NCBI GenBank assembly: GCA_963755825.1
Contig: CAVWLA010000003.1
Span: 2,170,001-2,234,000, forward strand
DNA length: 64,000 nucleotides
Source of the DNA: DATBQN01 sp963755825
Lineage (GTDB): Bacteria; Acidobacteriota; Thermoanaerobaculia; Multivoradales; UBA5704
Direction of reading: 5' to 3'
The notes under the pieces: model-generated
What the model saw: the letters and a program-made list of their open reading frames with translations, nothing else
What the model was told of the DNA's origin: nothing
The model's database searches: none
Program-made: the position numbers and the translations under genes
Part shown: positions 50,846 to 58,933 of the stretch, piece by piece
How the letters are laid out: each line of letters begins with the position of its first letter
Position numbering within the stretch: the first letter of the stretch is position 1

Positions 50846-51759
50846 GCGCCGGCGGCGGACAGGCCGGCGAGCGGAATCCCGGAAAGAAGCGCGGCCTCGG
50901 CCGCGGACTGGACGCCCTCCTCGCCCCTGCGCCGCCCCCGCCGCCCGCGCCGCCGGCGGAGCCCGCGAAAGCGGAGGCGGTGACCACGCTGCCGATCTCC
51001 GCCCTCCACCCCAACCGCCTGCAGCCGCGCACCCGCTTCGACGAGGAGCAGCTCGCCGAGCTCGCCGAGTCGATCCGTGCCCAGGGGATCGTGCAGCCGC
51101 TGGTGGTCGCCGCCGACGCGGGGGGAGGCTATGGCATCATCGCCGGCGAGCGCCGCTTTCGGGCGGCGCAGCTCGCCGGCCTGCAGGAGGTTCCGGTCGT
51201 CGTCCGCGAGGTGGCGGACGATCGGGAGCGGCTGGAGCTCGCCCTGGTCGAGAATCTCCAGCGGAGCGATCTCGACGCCGTCGAGGAGGCCGAGGCCTAT
51301 CGCGCCCTGCAGGCGACCTTCGGCCTGTCGCAGGACGAGGTCGCGGCGCGCGTCGGCAAGTCGCGGTCGACAGTCGCTAACTCATTGCGTCTATTGAGGT
51401 TACCGGAAGAGGTTCTGGAGCTGCTGCGCGCCGGCAGGCTCACCGCGGGCCAGGCTCGGCCGCTCCTCGCCCTCGCCACGCCCGAGCAGCAGATCGAGCT
51501 GGCGCAGCAGGCTGTGGCGCGCGGCCTCTCGGCCCGCGACATGGAGCGACTCGCGGCCTCGCCCAAGCCGGCGCGCCCGGCGGCGCCGAGGGCCTCCCAG
51601 TCGGTCGAGGTCCATGCGGCGGCGGCGGCGGAGACGCTCACCCGCAAGCTCCAGACGCGTGTGGAGATCCGGCGTCGTGGCAAAGGAGGGGTGCTCACCC
51701 TCCATTTCCATTCCGAGGAGGAGCTGATGCGCCTCTACGATCTGCTCAACGAGCGCTAG
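50842..51759 (+). CDS. parB: Chromosome partitioning protein ParB (Spo0J)
   Basis: A 305-residue CTP-dependent clamp. The N-terminal KKRGLGRGLDALL is the ParA-stimulating basic motif. The CTP-binding domain has LHPNRLQPRTRFDEEQLAEL, GIVQPLVV and GERRFRAAQLAG. The HTH region is YRALQATFGLSQDEVAARVG. The C-terminal dimer domain ends DLLNER. It would spread from the parS-like site at 49346. Confidence 0.96.
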   Translation: MSAGGGQAGERNPGKKRGLGRGLDALLAPAPPPPPAPPAEPAKAEAVTTLPISALHPNRLQPRTRFDEEQLAELAESIRAQGIVQPLVVAADAGGGYGIIAGERRFRAAQLAGLQEVPVVVREVADDRERLELALVENLQRSDLDAVEEAEAYRALQATFGLSQDEVAARVGKSRSTVANSLRLLRLPEEVLELLRAGRLTAGQARPLLALATPEQQIELAQQAVARGLSARDMERLAASPKPARPAAPRASQSVEVHAAAAAETLTRKLQTRVEIRRRGKGGVLTLHFHSEEELMRLYDLLNER

Positions 51760-51827
51760 GAACCCCCGGACGATCCCGTTCCGCAACCGCCGCGACGTCG
51801 ACCTTTTCTCGGATTCAGGAGGCAGCG

Positions 51828-52241
51828 ATGATCTGGAAGTCGGACGCCAACAAGCAGGGCGATCTCAACGGATTCCTCGACCGCGGCAGCCAACTGGACG
51901 GCCAGCTCCGTTTCGACGCTTCCTTCCGCATCGACGGCAAGTTCACCGGCAACGTCGTCTCCGACGGCGACCTCATGGTCGGTGAAGGCGGCGAGCTGGA
52001 GGGCGAGCTGGCGATCGGCCAGCTCTTCGTCTCCGGCACGGTGCGCGGCAACGTCCGCGCCGCGCGCCGCGTGCAGATCGCGCCGGGCGGCAAAATCTTC
52101 GCCGACGTCAACACGCCGTCGCTGGTGATCGAGGACGGCGCCGTGTTCGAGGGCCGCTGCACGATGGTGCGCGAGAGCGCCGCCGGCACCGCGCCGGCCG
52201 TCGCCGCCCCCAAGCTGGTCAGCGCGAAGCGGGAGGCGTAG
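51828..52241 (+). CDS. Bactofilin
   Basis: A 137-residue cytoskeletal protein with a right-handed beta-helix core: FLDRGSQLDGQLRFDASFRI, DGKFTGNVVSDGDLMVGEGG and ELAIGQLFVSGTVRGNVRAA. Bactofilins polymerise without nucleotide and organise cell shape, polysaccharide or ParAB positioning in Myxococcus. Here it follows parB directly, which fits a link to segregation. Its 3' end overlaps the convergent gene by 23 bp. Confidence 0.9.
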   Translation: MIWKSDANKQGDLNGFLDRGSQLDGQLRFDASFRIDGKFTGNVVSDGDLMVGEGGELEGELAIGQLFVSGTVRGNVRAARRVQIAPGGKIFADVNTPSLVIEDGAVFEGRCTMVRESAAGTAPAVAAPKLVSAKREA

Positions 52242-54042
52242 CGGCCCCGGCGGGTGAAGCGGGGCGCGCGCCGGTCAACGCCTCGTACGAGGGCAGGAAG
52301 GTGAGCGGGTGGGCGGCGAGGAAGTCCTTGCCGTACGCCTGGGTGAGAACCTGCCCGTCGAAGTCCCGCGCCACCGGATACCCCATCCCGTAGAGCAGGG
52401 TCGGCACCACGTCGACGATCCGCGCGCCGGTGAGGAGCGCTCCCGGGCGGATGCCGCCGCCGTAGAGGAGGAGCGCGCCGTCCGGCGAGCCCTCGAAGCG
52501 GCCGCCGAGGACGGCGCGCTGCGAGACCTCGCGCTTCCAGCGCGCCCAGGGGCCCGGCGCGTCGACGCCGTAGGCCGAGACCACGGCGAGCAGGCGAGGG
52601 CCCTCCTCGCGCTCCCAGAGAGCCGCCAGCAGATCGTCCAGGTGGGCGTAGTAGCCGGCGACGTATTGAGTCGCCGTCTGGAACAGCCGCGCCTTCGATC
52701 CTTCGAACTCGACCGCCGAGAATCCGCCGAAGTACTCGCGCGAGACTTCCTCCAGCCCTGGCAGCTCGAGGAAGAAGGCGGAGACGTCTGGATGCTCATC
52801 GAGGAGATGGGCGGAGAGAGATTCCCTCCAGGCGTCGCCGGCCAGCGCGCGGCGTACCGTGGATGGAGCAGCCTCGCCGAAACGGCCGAGGATCGCCGCG
52901 TCGAGGTCCGCCGGCGCGATGCGCAGCAGCTGCGCCGTCGCGGCGAGATCCGGCGGCTGCACCAGGCGGGGATCCACCTCGCCTGGAGGCCCGTGGAAAA
53001 AGCCGCCGGCAAAGGCGAAGGCGAGGTCGCGCGGCGCCGGGGCGGAGGCCGGCCAGCCGACGAGCCCGGCGCGCACCCCCAGCCGATCGAGGATCTCCCA
53101 GAGGGTGAGCGCGGCGGCGGCACGCGGCGGCGCATTGCCGGTCCGGCCGCCGAGCAGACCCCAGCGATCGAAGCCGATGCCGGCGGGCAGCAGATGGAGC
53201 TCCGCCCCCGGCGCCAGCAGGCCGGCGCTGTAGGTGCGCCCGCCGGTGACGCCGTGGCGGAAGGGATACTTGCCGGTCGCCAGAGTGGTCCACAGGGCCG
53301 ACGGACGATGGGGCGAGATCGACTCCAGGCGGCCGTAGGCGCCGCCGCGGATCACCGCGGCGAGAAACGGCAGGCGCCCCTCGCCGGCGAGCGGCAGCAG
53401 AGCGTCGAGGGTCGCCGCGTCGAGGCCGACCACGAGAAGGCGCGGGCGGCCGACGTCCTCGACGATGGTCGGCCGCGGCGTCATCTCGGGGCGCGGCTGG
53501 AACGCCTCGCGCCGCTCGACCATCACGTACACCGAGAGCCCGGCGACGAGCGCCAATCCCCAGCGGCTGCGCCGCCCGTAGGCCCGCCGGTGCAGCGTAT
53601 GGAGGAGGGCGGTGTAGAAGAAGATGAGCGCCGCGAGCGACAGCCAGACCGCCGCCTTGATGAGCCGATCGTTGATCCCCGACGGCAGGTAGTAGGCGTA
53701 GTACGAGGCGTGCGCGCCGTCGAGGACCGCGGCGAAGGCGAGCGCCACGGCGAGCCCCCACGGCAGCAGGCGGCGGGCGCGGCGGCGGTGCCTGAACGTC
53801 CACGGCAGGGTGACGAGGAGGCTCGCGGCGCCGAGCAGGAGCCCGTAGAGGAGGGCGGCGCGCGCCACCGGCCCGGGGGAGAACGGCAGGCCGGGGTTGA
53901 GGAAGAAGAGGAGGCCGGCGACCTGGATGCCGGCGAGCAGGCCGGGGAGGAACCCCGCCACGGCGACGTCGATCCAGCTCGAGCGCCGCCGGTGGCGATG
54001 ACCTGGCCGCTGGTCCGGCCGATCGTCTTGCGGTGCGGTCAC
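52219..54042 (-). CDS. Membrane protein with alkaline-phosphatase-superfamily (type I phosphodiesterase) domain
   Basis: A 607-residue protein: a basic N-terminal tail, about five membrane segments (25-180) and a globular domain (about 195-590). LLVVGLDAATLDALLPL carries the first metal Asp, and SPHRPSALWTTLATGKYPFRHGVTG the Thr/Ser nucleophile region of type I phosphodiesterase/nucleotide pyrophosphatase folds. A late VSAYGVDAPGPW replaces the usual S-D-H-G motif, so one metal site seems altered and activity is uncertain. Function unknown. Confidence 0.7.
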   Translation of the reverse strand: MTAPQDDRPDQRPGHRHRRRSSWIDVAVAGFLPGLLAGIQVAGLLFFLNPGLPFSPGPVARAALLYGLLLGAASLLVTLPWTFRHRRRARRLLPWGLAVALAFAAVLDGAHASYYAYYLPSGINDRLIKAAVWLSLAALIFFYTALLHTLHRRAYGRRSRWGLALVAGLSVYVMVERREAFQPRPEMTPRPTIVEDVGRPRLLVVGLDAATLDALLPLAGEGRLPFLAAVIRGGAYGRLESISPHRPSALWTTLATGKYPFRHGVTGGRTYSAGLLAPGAELHLLPAGIGFDRWGLLGGRTGNAPPRAAAALTLWEILDRLGVRAGLVGWPASAPAPRDLAFAFAGGFFHGPPGEVDPRLVQPPDLAATAQLLRIAPADLDAAILGRFGEAAPSTVRRALAGDAWRESLSAHLLDEHPDVSAFFLELPGLEEVSREYFGGFSAVEFEGSKARLFQTATQYVAGYYAHLDDLLAALWEREEGPRLLAVVSAYGVDAPGPWARWKREVSQRAVLGGRFEGSPDGALLLYGGGIRPGALLTGARIVDVVPTLLYGMGYPVARDFDGQVLTQAYGKDFLAAHPLTFLPSYEALTGARPASPAGAATPPASR

Positions 54043-54082
54043 CGCGCGCCCCGCGAGGTCGGCCGCGCCTGCGCGGTGCGGT

Positions 54083-54451
54083 CTAGAAGATGAAGAGCGG
54101 CCGGTCGACCTGATGGTCGAAGTGCCACTGGTACGTATAGCCCGGGAAGTCGAGAGGCACGGTGTAGCTCGCTTCCATCTTTAGGCGGTCGCCGATGCGC
54201 TCGACCTTGCAGTGCTCCTTGTCGAGCGGCAGATCGAGCTCGCGCGCCTTGGCGAGGATGTCCTTCTCGATGTCCTCGGGCTTGGTGCTGGCGCCGAACT
54301 TGGTGACCTCGACCATGTGGTCGTAGAGCTCGGCGCTCCTCACCTTGACGGGTATGGCTTTCCATGCGATCAGGACGGCGATCCCCAGCACGACGACCCA
54401 GAGGATACAGCCGACATTCCCGGAACCCGCCTCGCCAGATCTGCGACGCAT
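54083..54451 (-). CDS. Small single-pass membrane protein
   Basis: A 122-residue protein: a membrane segment (about 13-31, GCILWVVVLGIAVLIAWKA) and a domain with VRSAELYDHMVEVTKFGAST, DIEKDILAKARELDLPLDKE and a beta-rich end. The pattern (pilus-like N-terminus, then alpha/beta domain) is reminiscent of DUF4845 proteins near lepB, but I cannot confirm it. It lies downstream of two lepB genes on the same strand, 45 bp after the nearer one. Confidence 0.65.
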   Translation of the reverse strand: MRRRSGEAGSGNVGCILWVVVLGIAVLIAWKAIPVKVRSAELYDHMVEVTKFGASTKPEDIEKDILAKARELDLPLDKEHCKVERIGDRLKMEASYTVPLDFPGYTYQWHFDHQVDRPLFIF

Positions 54452-54496
54452 ACGCCCTCCTCGGTGATGTCACCCGCGCGATGTGTTGCCCGGAGT

Positions 54497-55198
54497 CTAC
54501 CTCACCACGCGGAAGGCGCGATTCCAGCGAGTATGGGAGAGGAAATCGAGGGCGACGGTGCCGAGCTGCCGGATCTTGCCGCCGAGCGTCATCGGCTCGT
54601 AGCTCTCGACGTCGCTCGCGAACGACCAGTAGATGGCGAAGGCGCGGCCCTTCAGATGGCTCTGCGGCACCTCGCCCCAGAAGCGCGAGTCGTTCGAGTT
54701 GTCGCGGTTGTCGCCCATGCAGAAGTAGTGGCCGGCCGCCACCTGCTCGGGGCCGAAGTTGTCGCGCTGGCGCATGCCGTCGGAGAGGATCGGCGAGCGG
54801 GGGAAGACGCGGTCGTCGGAGTGATAGACGTAGCCCGCGTCATGGACTTCCTTGCCGTCGATGTAGAGGCGCTTGTCGATCAGCTCGACGGCATCGCCCG
54901 GGATGCCCACACAACGCTTGATGAAGTCGCGGGTGGGGTCCTGCGGGAAGCGGAAGACGACGACGTCGCCCCGGCGGACGGCGCGGATCGGCAGCAGCTT
55001 GGTCTCCAGCGGCGAGATGGTCGGCCCGTAGACGAACTTGTTGACCAGGATGTGATCGCCGATCAATAGGTTCTGCTCCATCGAGCCGGAGGGGATCTTG
55101 AACGCCTGCACCACGTACGTCCGCGCGAAGGTGGCGAAGATCACCGCGATCAGCAACGCCTCCAGGTACTCGCGCGCGAGCGACTTGTGACCGTCCAT
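54497..55198 (-). CDS. lepB: Signal peptidase I (copy 1)
   Basis: A 233-residue leader peptidase. One membrane anchor (about 13-30), the nucleophile Ser39 in IPSGSMEQN, the general base Lys94 in DFIKRCVGIPGD, then the box MGDNRDNSNDSRFWG. It removes signal peptides from exported proteins. It resembles the next gene at about half of positions, so the two are tandem paralogues. Confidence 0.93.
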   Translation of the reverse strand: MDGHKSLAREYLEALLIAVIFATFARTYVVQAFKIPSGSMEQNLLIGDHILVNKFVYGPTISPLETKLLPIRAVRRGDVVVFRFPQDPTRDFIKRCVGIPGDAVELIDKRLYIDGKEVHDAGYVYHSDDRVFPRSPILSDGMRQRDNFGPEQVAAGHYFCMGDNRDNSNDSRFWGEVPQSHLKGRAFAIYWSFASDVESYEPMTLGGKIRQLGTVALDFLSHTRWNRAFRVVR

Positions 55199-55223
55199 CG
55201 GAGCTCGGGGGAACGGCTGGCCG

Positions 55224-55916
55224 CTAGCGGATGAGGTGGAAGGTGCGCGACCAGCGGGTGCGGGTGAAGAAGCCCAACGCGGTATCGGCGATCTGGCGCA
55301 ATTGTGACCCCATGCCGGTCGCGTTGTACGCGGTCTCGCCGCCGTAGGACCAGTAGATGAAGACCGGGCGCCCCTTCAGCAGGTGGCGCGGCAGCGGCCC
55401 CCAGAAGCGCGAATCCCACGAGTTATCGCGGTTGTCGCCCATGCAGAAGTAGCTGTCCGCCGGCACCGTGATGGAGAAGTTGTCCCGCCGGCGCTCCTGC
55501 TCGGGAACGTACGGCCGATCGGGATAGACGTTGGGGTCGCGGCGGATGGCGTAGGCTGTGTCGTCGAGCTGCTTGCCGTTCAGGAAGAGCCGCTTGTCGG
55601 CCATCTGGAGGTGGTCGCCGGGCAGCCCGATGCAGCGCTTGACGACGTCGACGCGCGGATCCTCGGGGCCCCGGAAGACGACGATGTCGCCGCGCCGGAG
55701 AGGGCGCAGCGGCAGCAGCTGGCGCTCGATCGCGGTGGGCGCCGGTCCGTCGATGAAGCGGTTGACGAACAGGTGGTCGCCCACCAGCAGCGTGTTCTCC
55801 ATCGAGCCGCTGGGAATGTAGAAGGTCTGCAGGACGAAGGTGTTGGCGAAGCGCAGGAAGATCGCCGCGATGAGCAGCGCCTCGAGGTATTCGCGGAGGA
55901 CGGATCGCTTCGCCAT
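55224..55916 (-). CDS. lepB: Signal peptidase I (copy 2)
   Basis: A 230-residue paralogue with Ser38 in IPSGSMENT, Lys93 in DVVKRCIGLPGD and MGDNRDNSWDSRFWG. Both copies keep the catalytic dyad, so both should be active. It lies 25 bp upstream of copy 1 on the same strand. The intergenic region upstream (55917-56059) ends at the transposon insertion; it shows nothing else recognised. Confidence 0.93.
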   Translation of the reverse strand: MAKRSVLREYLEALLIAAIFLRFANTFVLQTFYIPSGSMENTLLVGDHLFVNRFIDGPAPTAIERQLLPLRPLRRGDIVVFRGPEDPRVDVVKRCIGLPGDHLQMADKRLFLNGKQLDDTAYAIRRDPNVYPDRPYVPEQERRRDNFSITVPADSYFCMGDNRDNSWDSRFWGPLPRHLLKGRPVFIYWSYGGETAYNATGMGSQLRQIADTALGFFTRTRWSRTFHLIR

Positions 55917-56059
55917 GGCCGGCTAAATCTATCTTGAAATCGCGGGGAGGGCGAGCGGTCGGCCCCGCCGCCGCCTCCCCCGGTGCCTCCTCACCTCGCC
56001 GTCGGCGCACCGCCCGCCGCTCCCGCCCGCTCCGCTGTCAAACCATCGCGCCGCCGTCC

Positions 56060-56067
56060 AGATCATT
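56060..56067 (+). repeat. Left 8-bp target-site duplication
   Basis: AGATCATT, identical and in the same orientation as 61952-61959. Eight bases is the duplication length known for IS1595-family elements. Confidence 0.85.
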
Positions 56068-56091
56068 CGGGATCGTATACTTGACAAACCC
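56068..56091 (+). repeat. Left terminal inverted repeat
   Basis: Starts CGGGATC, then GTATACTTGACAAACCC. It matches the inverse of 61928-61951 at 21 of 24 positions, and the last part contains the -35 hexamer of the transposase promoter. Confidence 0.85.
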
Positions 56092-56109
56092 AGCCAGGTA
56101 ACCTAAGAT
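56081..56109 (+). promoter_or_regulatory. Transposase promoter overlapped by an operator-like inverted repeat
   Basis: TTGACA (56081-56086), a 17-bp spacer and TAAGAT (56104-56109): one of the best sigma-70 matches in the window. CAAACCC at 56085-56091 and GGGTTTG at 56110-56116 form an inverted repeat (18-bp gap) covering it, similar to a sequence upstream of the XRE gene at 60893-60922. Confidence 0.7.
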
Positions 56110-56132
56110 GGGTTTGTTAGAGGGAGATCCCC

Positions 56133-57116
56133 ATGGCGACCCGCAAAGGCCCGAGTTTTCAGTCACTTACCCAGAAGTTCGCGGACGAAGGCGCGGCCCG
56201 CGAGTGGCTGGAGGCGCAGCGCTGGCCGGACGGCCCGGTCTGCCCCCATTGCGGGGTCGTGGACCGCGCCTACAAGCTCACGGCGAAGCCGACGTCAAAG
56301 CGCGCCGTCCGCCCGGGCGTCTGGAAATGCCGCGACTGCCGGAAGCAGTTCACGGTCACCATCGGAACGGTCTTCGCCGAGACGCACATCCCCCTCAACA
56401 AGTGGCTCTACGCGATCCACCTGATGTGCTCCTCGAAAAAGGGGGTCTCCGCGAACCAGCTACACCGGACTCTCGAGATCACCTACAAGTCGGCCTGGTT
56501 CCTCTGCCACCGCATCCGCAAGGCCATGGAGAAGGACGCTCCGGCCGATCGCGCGAAGGTCGGCGGCGTCGTCGAGGCGGACGAAACCTTCGTCGGCGCG
56601 TCCCGCAAGAAGCAGCGCGGCAAGCATGGGCAGGACATGCGCGGCGGCCCGACCGCGCGCGGGACGAAGACGATCGTCTTCTCGCTCGTTCCCCGCGACG
56701 GCGAGGCCCGCTCCTGGAAGGTGGACGACGTCAAGGCGAAGACGCTTCAGGGCATCATCCGCCGGGAGGTCGAGTGCGAGGCGCACATCATGACCGACCA
56801 GATGCACTCCTATTGGGGGCTCGACAAGCAATTCGCCGGGCACCAGTCGGTCGACCACTCGCGCGGCGAGTACGTCCGCGGCATCGTTCATACGAACTTC
56901 GCGGAGTCCTTCTTCTCTCTCTTTAAGCGCGGCATCTTCGGAGCCTTCCACCACATCTCCGAACAGCACATGCAGCGCTACCTGGAGGAGTTCGATTTCC
57001 GGTGGAACACGCGGAAGCTTGACGACGCGGAGCGGGTAGAGCAGGCGGTCGCCGGCGCCGAGGGGACGCGGCTCTACTACCGGACCCCCAAAGGGATGGA
57101 AACGCTGAAAGCCTGA
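56133..57116 (+). CDS. IS1595-family (ISXO2-like) DDE transposase
   Basis: A 327-residue transposase. The N-terminal zinc ribbon has CPHCGVVDRAYKL and WKCRDCRKQFTVTIGTVF. The ISXO2-like DDE core has first Asp in VVEADETFVGASRKK, second Asp in HIMTDQMHSYWGL, then the HSRGEYVRG segment and the third acidic residue in HTNFAESFFSLFKRG. All catalytic residues are present and the frame is intact, so it is likely active. GGGAGAT precedes ATG. It is the first gene of the transposon. Confidence 0.92.
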   Translation: MATRKGPSFQSLTQKFADEGAAREWLEAQRWPDGPVCPHCGVVDRAYKLTAKPTSKRAVRPGVWKCRDCRKQFTVTIGTVFAETHIPLNKWLYAIHLMCSSKKGVSANQLHRTLEITYKSAWFLCHRIRKAMEKDAPADRAKVGGVVEADETFVGASRKKQRGKHGQDMRGGPTARGTKTIVFSLVPRDGEARSWKVDDVKAKTLQGIIRREVECEAHIMTDQMHSYWGLDKQFAGHQSVDHSRGEYVRGIVHTNFAESFFSLFKRGIFGAFHHISEQHMQRYLEEFDFRWNTRKLDDAERVEQAVAGAEGTRLYYRTPKGMETLKA

Positions 57117-57198
57117 TTTGCCCTAGACTAGGAGACACCAAACCGGGCGGAGTGGCTGAGACAGCGCAGCTTCTTCTTCCTTTTCAGGGGATCGAGCG

Positions 57199-57393
57199 AT
57201 GGCAAAAGACGATACCGCCCCTCGGAAAAAGACACCAAAAGCGAAGGCGAAAAGGCGAGAGCCGAAAGTAGACCCTAACGTCTCGCTCTACCCGCTTACC
57301 TTGGATGAGGCGGTGGACAAGCTGTTGAAGGCGAAGCCCGAAGTCAAGACCAGGCGCGGCTCGGTACTGGGGGCTAGTACCCGCGGCTCGTGA
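57199..57393 (+). CDS. Small basic protein downstream of the transposase
   Basis: A 64-residue protein: a Lys/Arg-rich N-terminus (KKTPKAKAKRREPK) and a short helical module YPLTLDEAVDKLLKAKPEVK. Small proteins with a PLT/SF-EEA-LLK pattern often accompany IS1595 transposases, in my recollection, and might be DNA-binding accessories. A GGGGAT site precedes ATG. It lies between two copies of CCTGATTTGCCCT (57112-57124 and 57407-57419). Confidence 0.55.
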   Translation: MAKDDTAPRKKTPKAKAKRREPKVDPNVSLYPLTLDEAVDKLLKAKPEVKTRRGSVLGASTRGS

Positions 57394-57394
57394 T

Positions 57395-58135
57395 CTAAGC
57401 GCGCGCCCTGATTTGCCCTGGAATGGCCAAGCTCTCCTGCGCTGGGCGTAGCGGTATCTCCAGCCTTATCTGATTTACCACTAGTCCTGTCTCTGCCCGG
57501 ACCCTCGTCTTTTCCACGGCCGCGCTCTCCGGTTCTGGCAGCGCATCCGCAAGGTCGGCCGCGAGATTGTCCAGCGCATTCCAGAATGCCCTGTCGGCAT
57601 CTCTAGGCACCAACGCCGGGTCGAGGCTGTCGATGCATAGGACACCCTTTAGCAACCTTCCTCTCCGAAGACTGCTAGCTAGCAGCACTGTCGTCTTTAG
57701 CTGCATATCGCTGAGGGCGTCTGCCTGCGCCATCGTGAGCCTGAAGGCTGTGCGATGCAGCTCGCGCGCCTTCTCAAGATCCTCGAAGGGACCCAATCGA
57801 GCAATTAGAATCCCGTCGGGCTCCTCAATGGCCAGCCCAGCGAGTCCCTCCCCGGGCTTGAATGCAACCGTGCTTTCGGCCGATGGCTGGCCCCATCCAA
57901 TCCTAGCGAATGGGATCAGCGCAGACCCTTCGGAGTCCGGAGTGAACACGGTAAATCGCACATCGCTGCTTCCCTTGAAGAAACGGTCACGAGCGCTTTC
58001 CAGGAGTCTGTAAATCCGAGAAGGCACCCGCTGCTTTGGAGGTTTGTAGCCGCGCGTGGCTTCGCGAACGGTCCACGTTACGACGCCGAGGATAAGGAAT
58101 GCGACAGAAATGCCGAGTGCCACCTGGTTAGTCAT
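57395..58135 (-). CDS. Membrane-anchored GAF-like protein (transposon cargo)
   Basis: A 246-residue protein with one N-terminal membrane segment (about 7-22, LGISVAFLILGVVTW) and a cytoplasmic part. Residues about 55-205 follow a GAF pattern: DVRFTVFTPDSEGSALIPFA, AFKPGEGLAGLAIEEPDGIL, then GRLLKGVLCIDSLDPALV and the closing helix FWNALDNLAADLADAL. GAF domains bind small molecules or act as sensors. The C-terminal 40 residues are a polar tail. It starts 15 bp after the membrane-protein gene and is probably cotranscribed. No enzymatic output domain is visible; function unknown. Confidence 0.6.
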   Translation of the reverse strand: MTNQVALGISVAFLILGVVTWTVREATRGYKPPKQRVPSRIYRLLESARDRFFKGSSDVRFTVFTPDSEGSALIPFARIGWGQPSAESTVAFKPGEGLAGLAIEEPDGILIARLGPFEDLEKARELHRTAFRLTMAQADALSDMQLKTTVLLASSLRRGRLLKGVLCIDSLDPALVPRDADRAFWNALDNLAADLADALPEPESAAVEKTRVRAETGLVVNQIRLEIPLRPAQESLAIPGQIRARA

Positions 58136-58150
58136 GCTGACCTCCGATTC

Positions 58151-58477
58151 CTAACGGCGTCCGCGAAGGTCGGAAACGGCGGCGAGGGTCGTGCCGAGCC
58201 CGGCCGCCACGTAGCACACGAGTCCGAAAGCCATTGGATTGGCGGATGCTCCGCTGCAAACAACCGCGCCACTCAGGAGCGGAAAGATCCCGAAGCAGAT
58301 CTGAAGTACACCGCTGAAGGCGCCATCCACGATCAGGCGCGCTCCCAGAACGGCTGCCAATGCTCCGAAAAGCCCTGGCGTCAAGATGCCCGGCTTCCCG
58401 ACCTGCCATGCGATGAGAACCGGCAGCCACGGTAGCAGCATCCGCGTGCTCAGAAAACGGTCGATTTGGCGCCACAT
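58151..58477 (-). CDS. Four-helix membrane protein, partner of the GAF-like gene
   Basis: A 108-residue hydrophobic protein with about four membrane segments (LLPWLPVLIAWQVG, GLFGALAAVLGARLIVDGAF, VLQICFGIFPLLSGAVV and MAFGLVCYVAAGLGTTLAAV) and a basic end. No family recognised. It heads a two-gene unit with the GAF-like gene. A promoter is 15 bp upstream, so the leader is very short and no ribosome site is seen. Confidence 0.55.
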   Translation of the reverse strand: MWRQIDRFLSTRMLLPWLPVLIAWQVGKPGILTPGLFGALAAVLGARLIVDGAFSGVLQICFGIFPLLSGAVVCSGASANPMAFGLVCYVAAGLGTTLAAVSDLRGRR

Positions 58478-58491
58478 TGCAGGGCTTGAGC

Positions 58492-58519
58492 ATACTACCT
58501 ACCGGAACGCGACGGTCAA
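58492..58519 (-). promoter_or_regulatory. Promoter of the membrane/GAF two-gene unit
   Basis: On the minus strand TTGACC (58514-58519), a 16-bp spacer and TAGTAT (58492-58497). Transcription would start a few bases before ATG 58477. Confidence 0.5.
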
Positions 58520-58585
58520 CGCATAAGGTGTCGCGTCGCATGAAAATCGTACCAGACCTCATTTCCACAACCCGTTGCGCTCCAA

Positions 58586-58861
58586 CTACTTACCGGCACC
58601 ATCCCTAGGAGGCTTGCCGCCCTCTTTCCCTTGGCCGAATCTCTTTTCTGCGCCGGCGACGTTCAGGCCAGTTTCGTGCCGGTACCGCTCCCTAGTAATG
58701 TCGTATTGCTCTTCAAGCATTTCCGCGTGGCTGCGAATCCAGTCGGCTATCATCGCTTCTGCCGTGGGGCCTGGCTCTTGATCATCGGCGCGCACATATT
58801 CGGTAAAGGCCCAGCCGATGTAGCCCTTGAGGGTTGGCTGAGGCTTGGCATTGCCGCTCAT
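58586..58861 (-). CDS. Small hypothetical protein (transposon cargo)
   Basis: A 91-residue polar protein without recognised domain: LKGYIGWAFTEYVRADDQEP, AEAMIADWIRSHAEMLEEQY and a Gly/Lys-rich end. Probably soluble and partly helical. ATG 58861 lies almost at the predicted transcription start, so it may be translated leaderless or with the AGGAG immediately before it. Function unknown. Confidence 0.5.
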   Translation of the reverse strand: MSGNAKPQPTLKGYIGWAFTEYVRADDQEPGPTAEAMIADWIRSHAEMLEEQYDITRERYRHETGLNVAGAEKRFGQGKEGGKPPRDGAGK

Positions 58862-58869
58862 CTCCTCGC

Positions 58870-58933
58870 ATGCTAGAGCATACCTGGGTATACGTCAAGA
58901 TGCTCCTGCATGCCGCCGCATGCTCCAGCATGC
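58870..58933 (-). promoter_or_regulatory. Promoter with period-20 direct repeats
   Basis: Minus strand: TTGACG (58893-58898), 17-bp spacer, TAGCAT (58870-58875). Immediately upstream, GCATGCWGGAGCAT occurs twice (58900-58913 and 58920-58933), 20 bp apart, with GCATGC also near the -10. This is the layout of an activator-controlled promoter. The rest of the gap to 59185 shows nothing recognised. Confidence 0.55.

Noticed and set aside
56068..57420. A simple IS ending soon after the transposase
   Set aside because: No inverted match to the left end was seen near 57.1-57.4 kb, whereas a 21/24 match with an exact 8-bp duplication lies at 61.93-61.96 kb.
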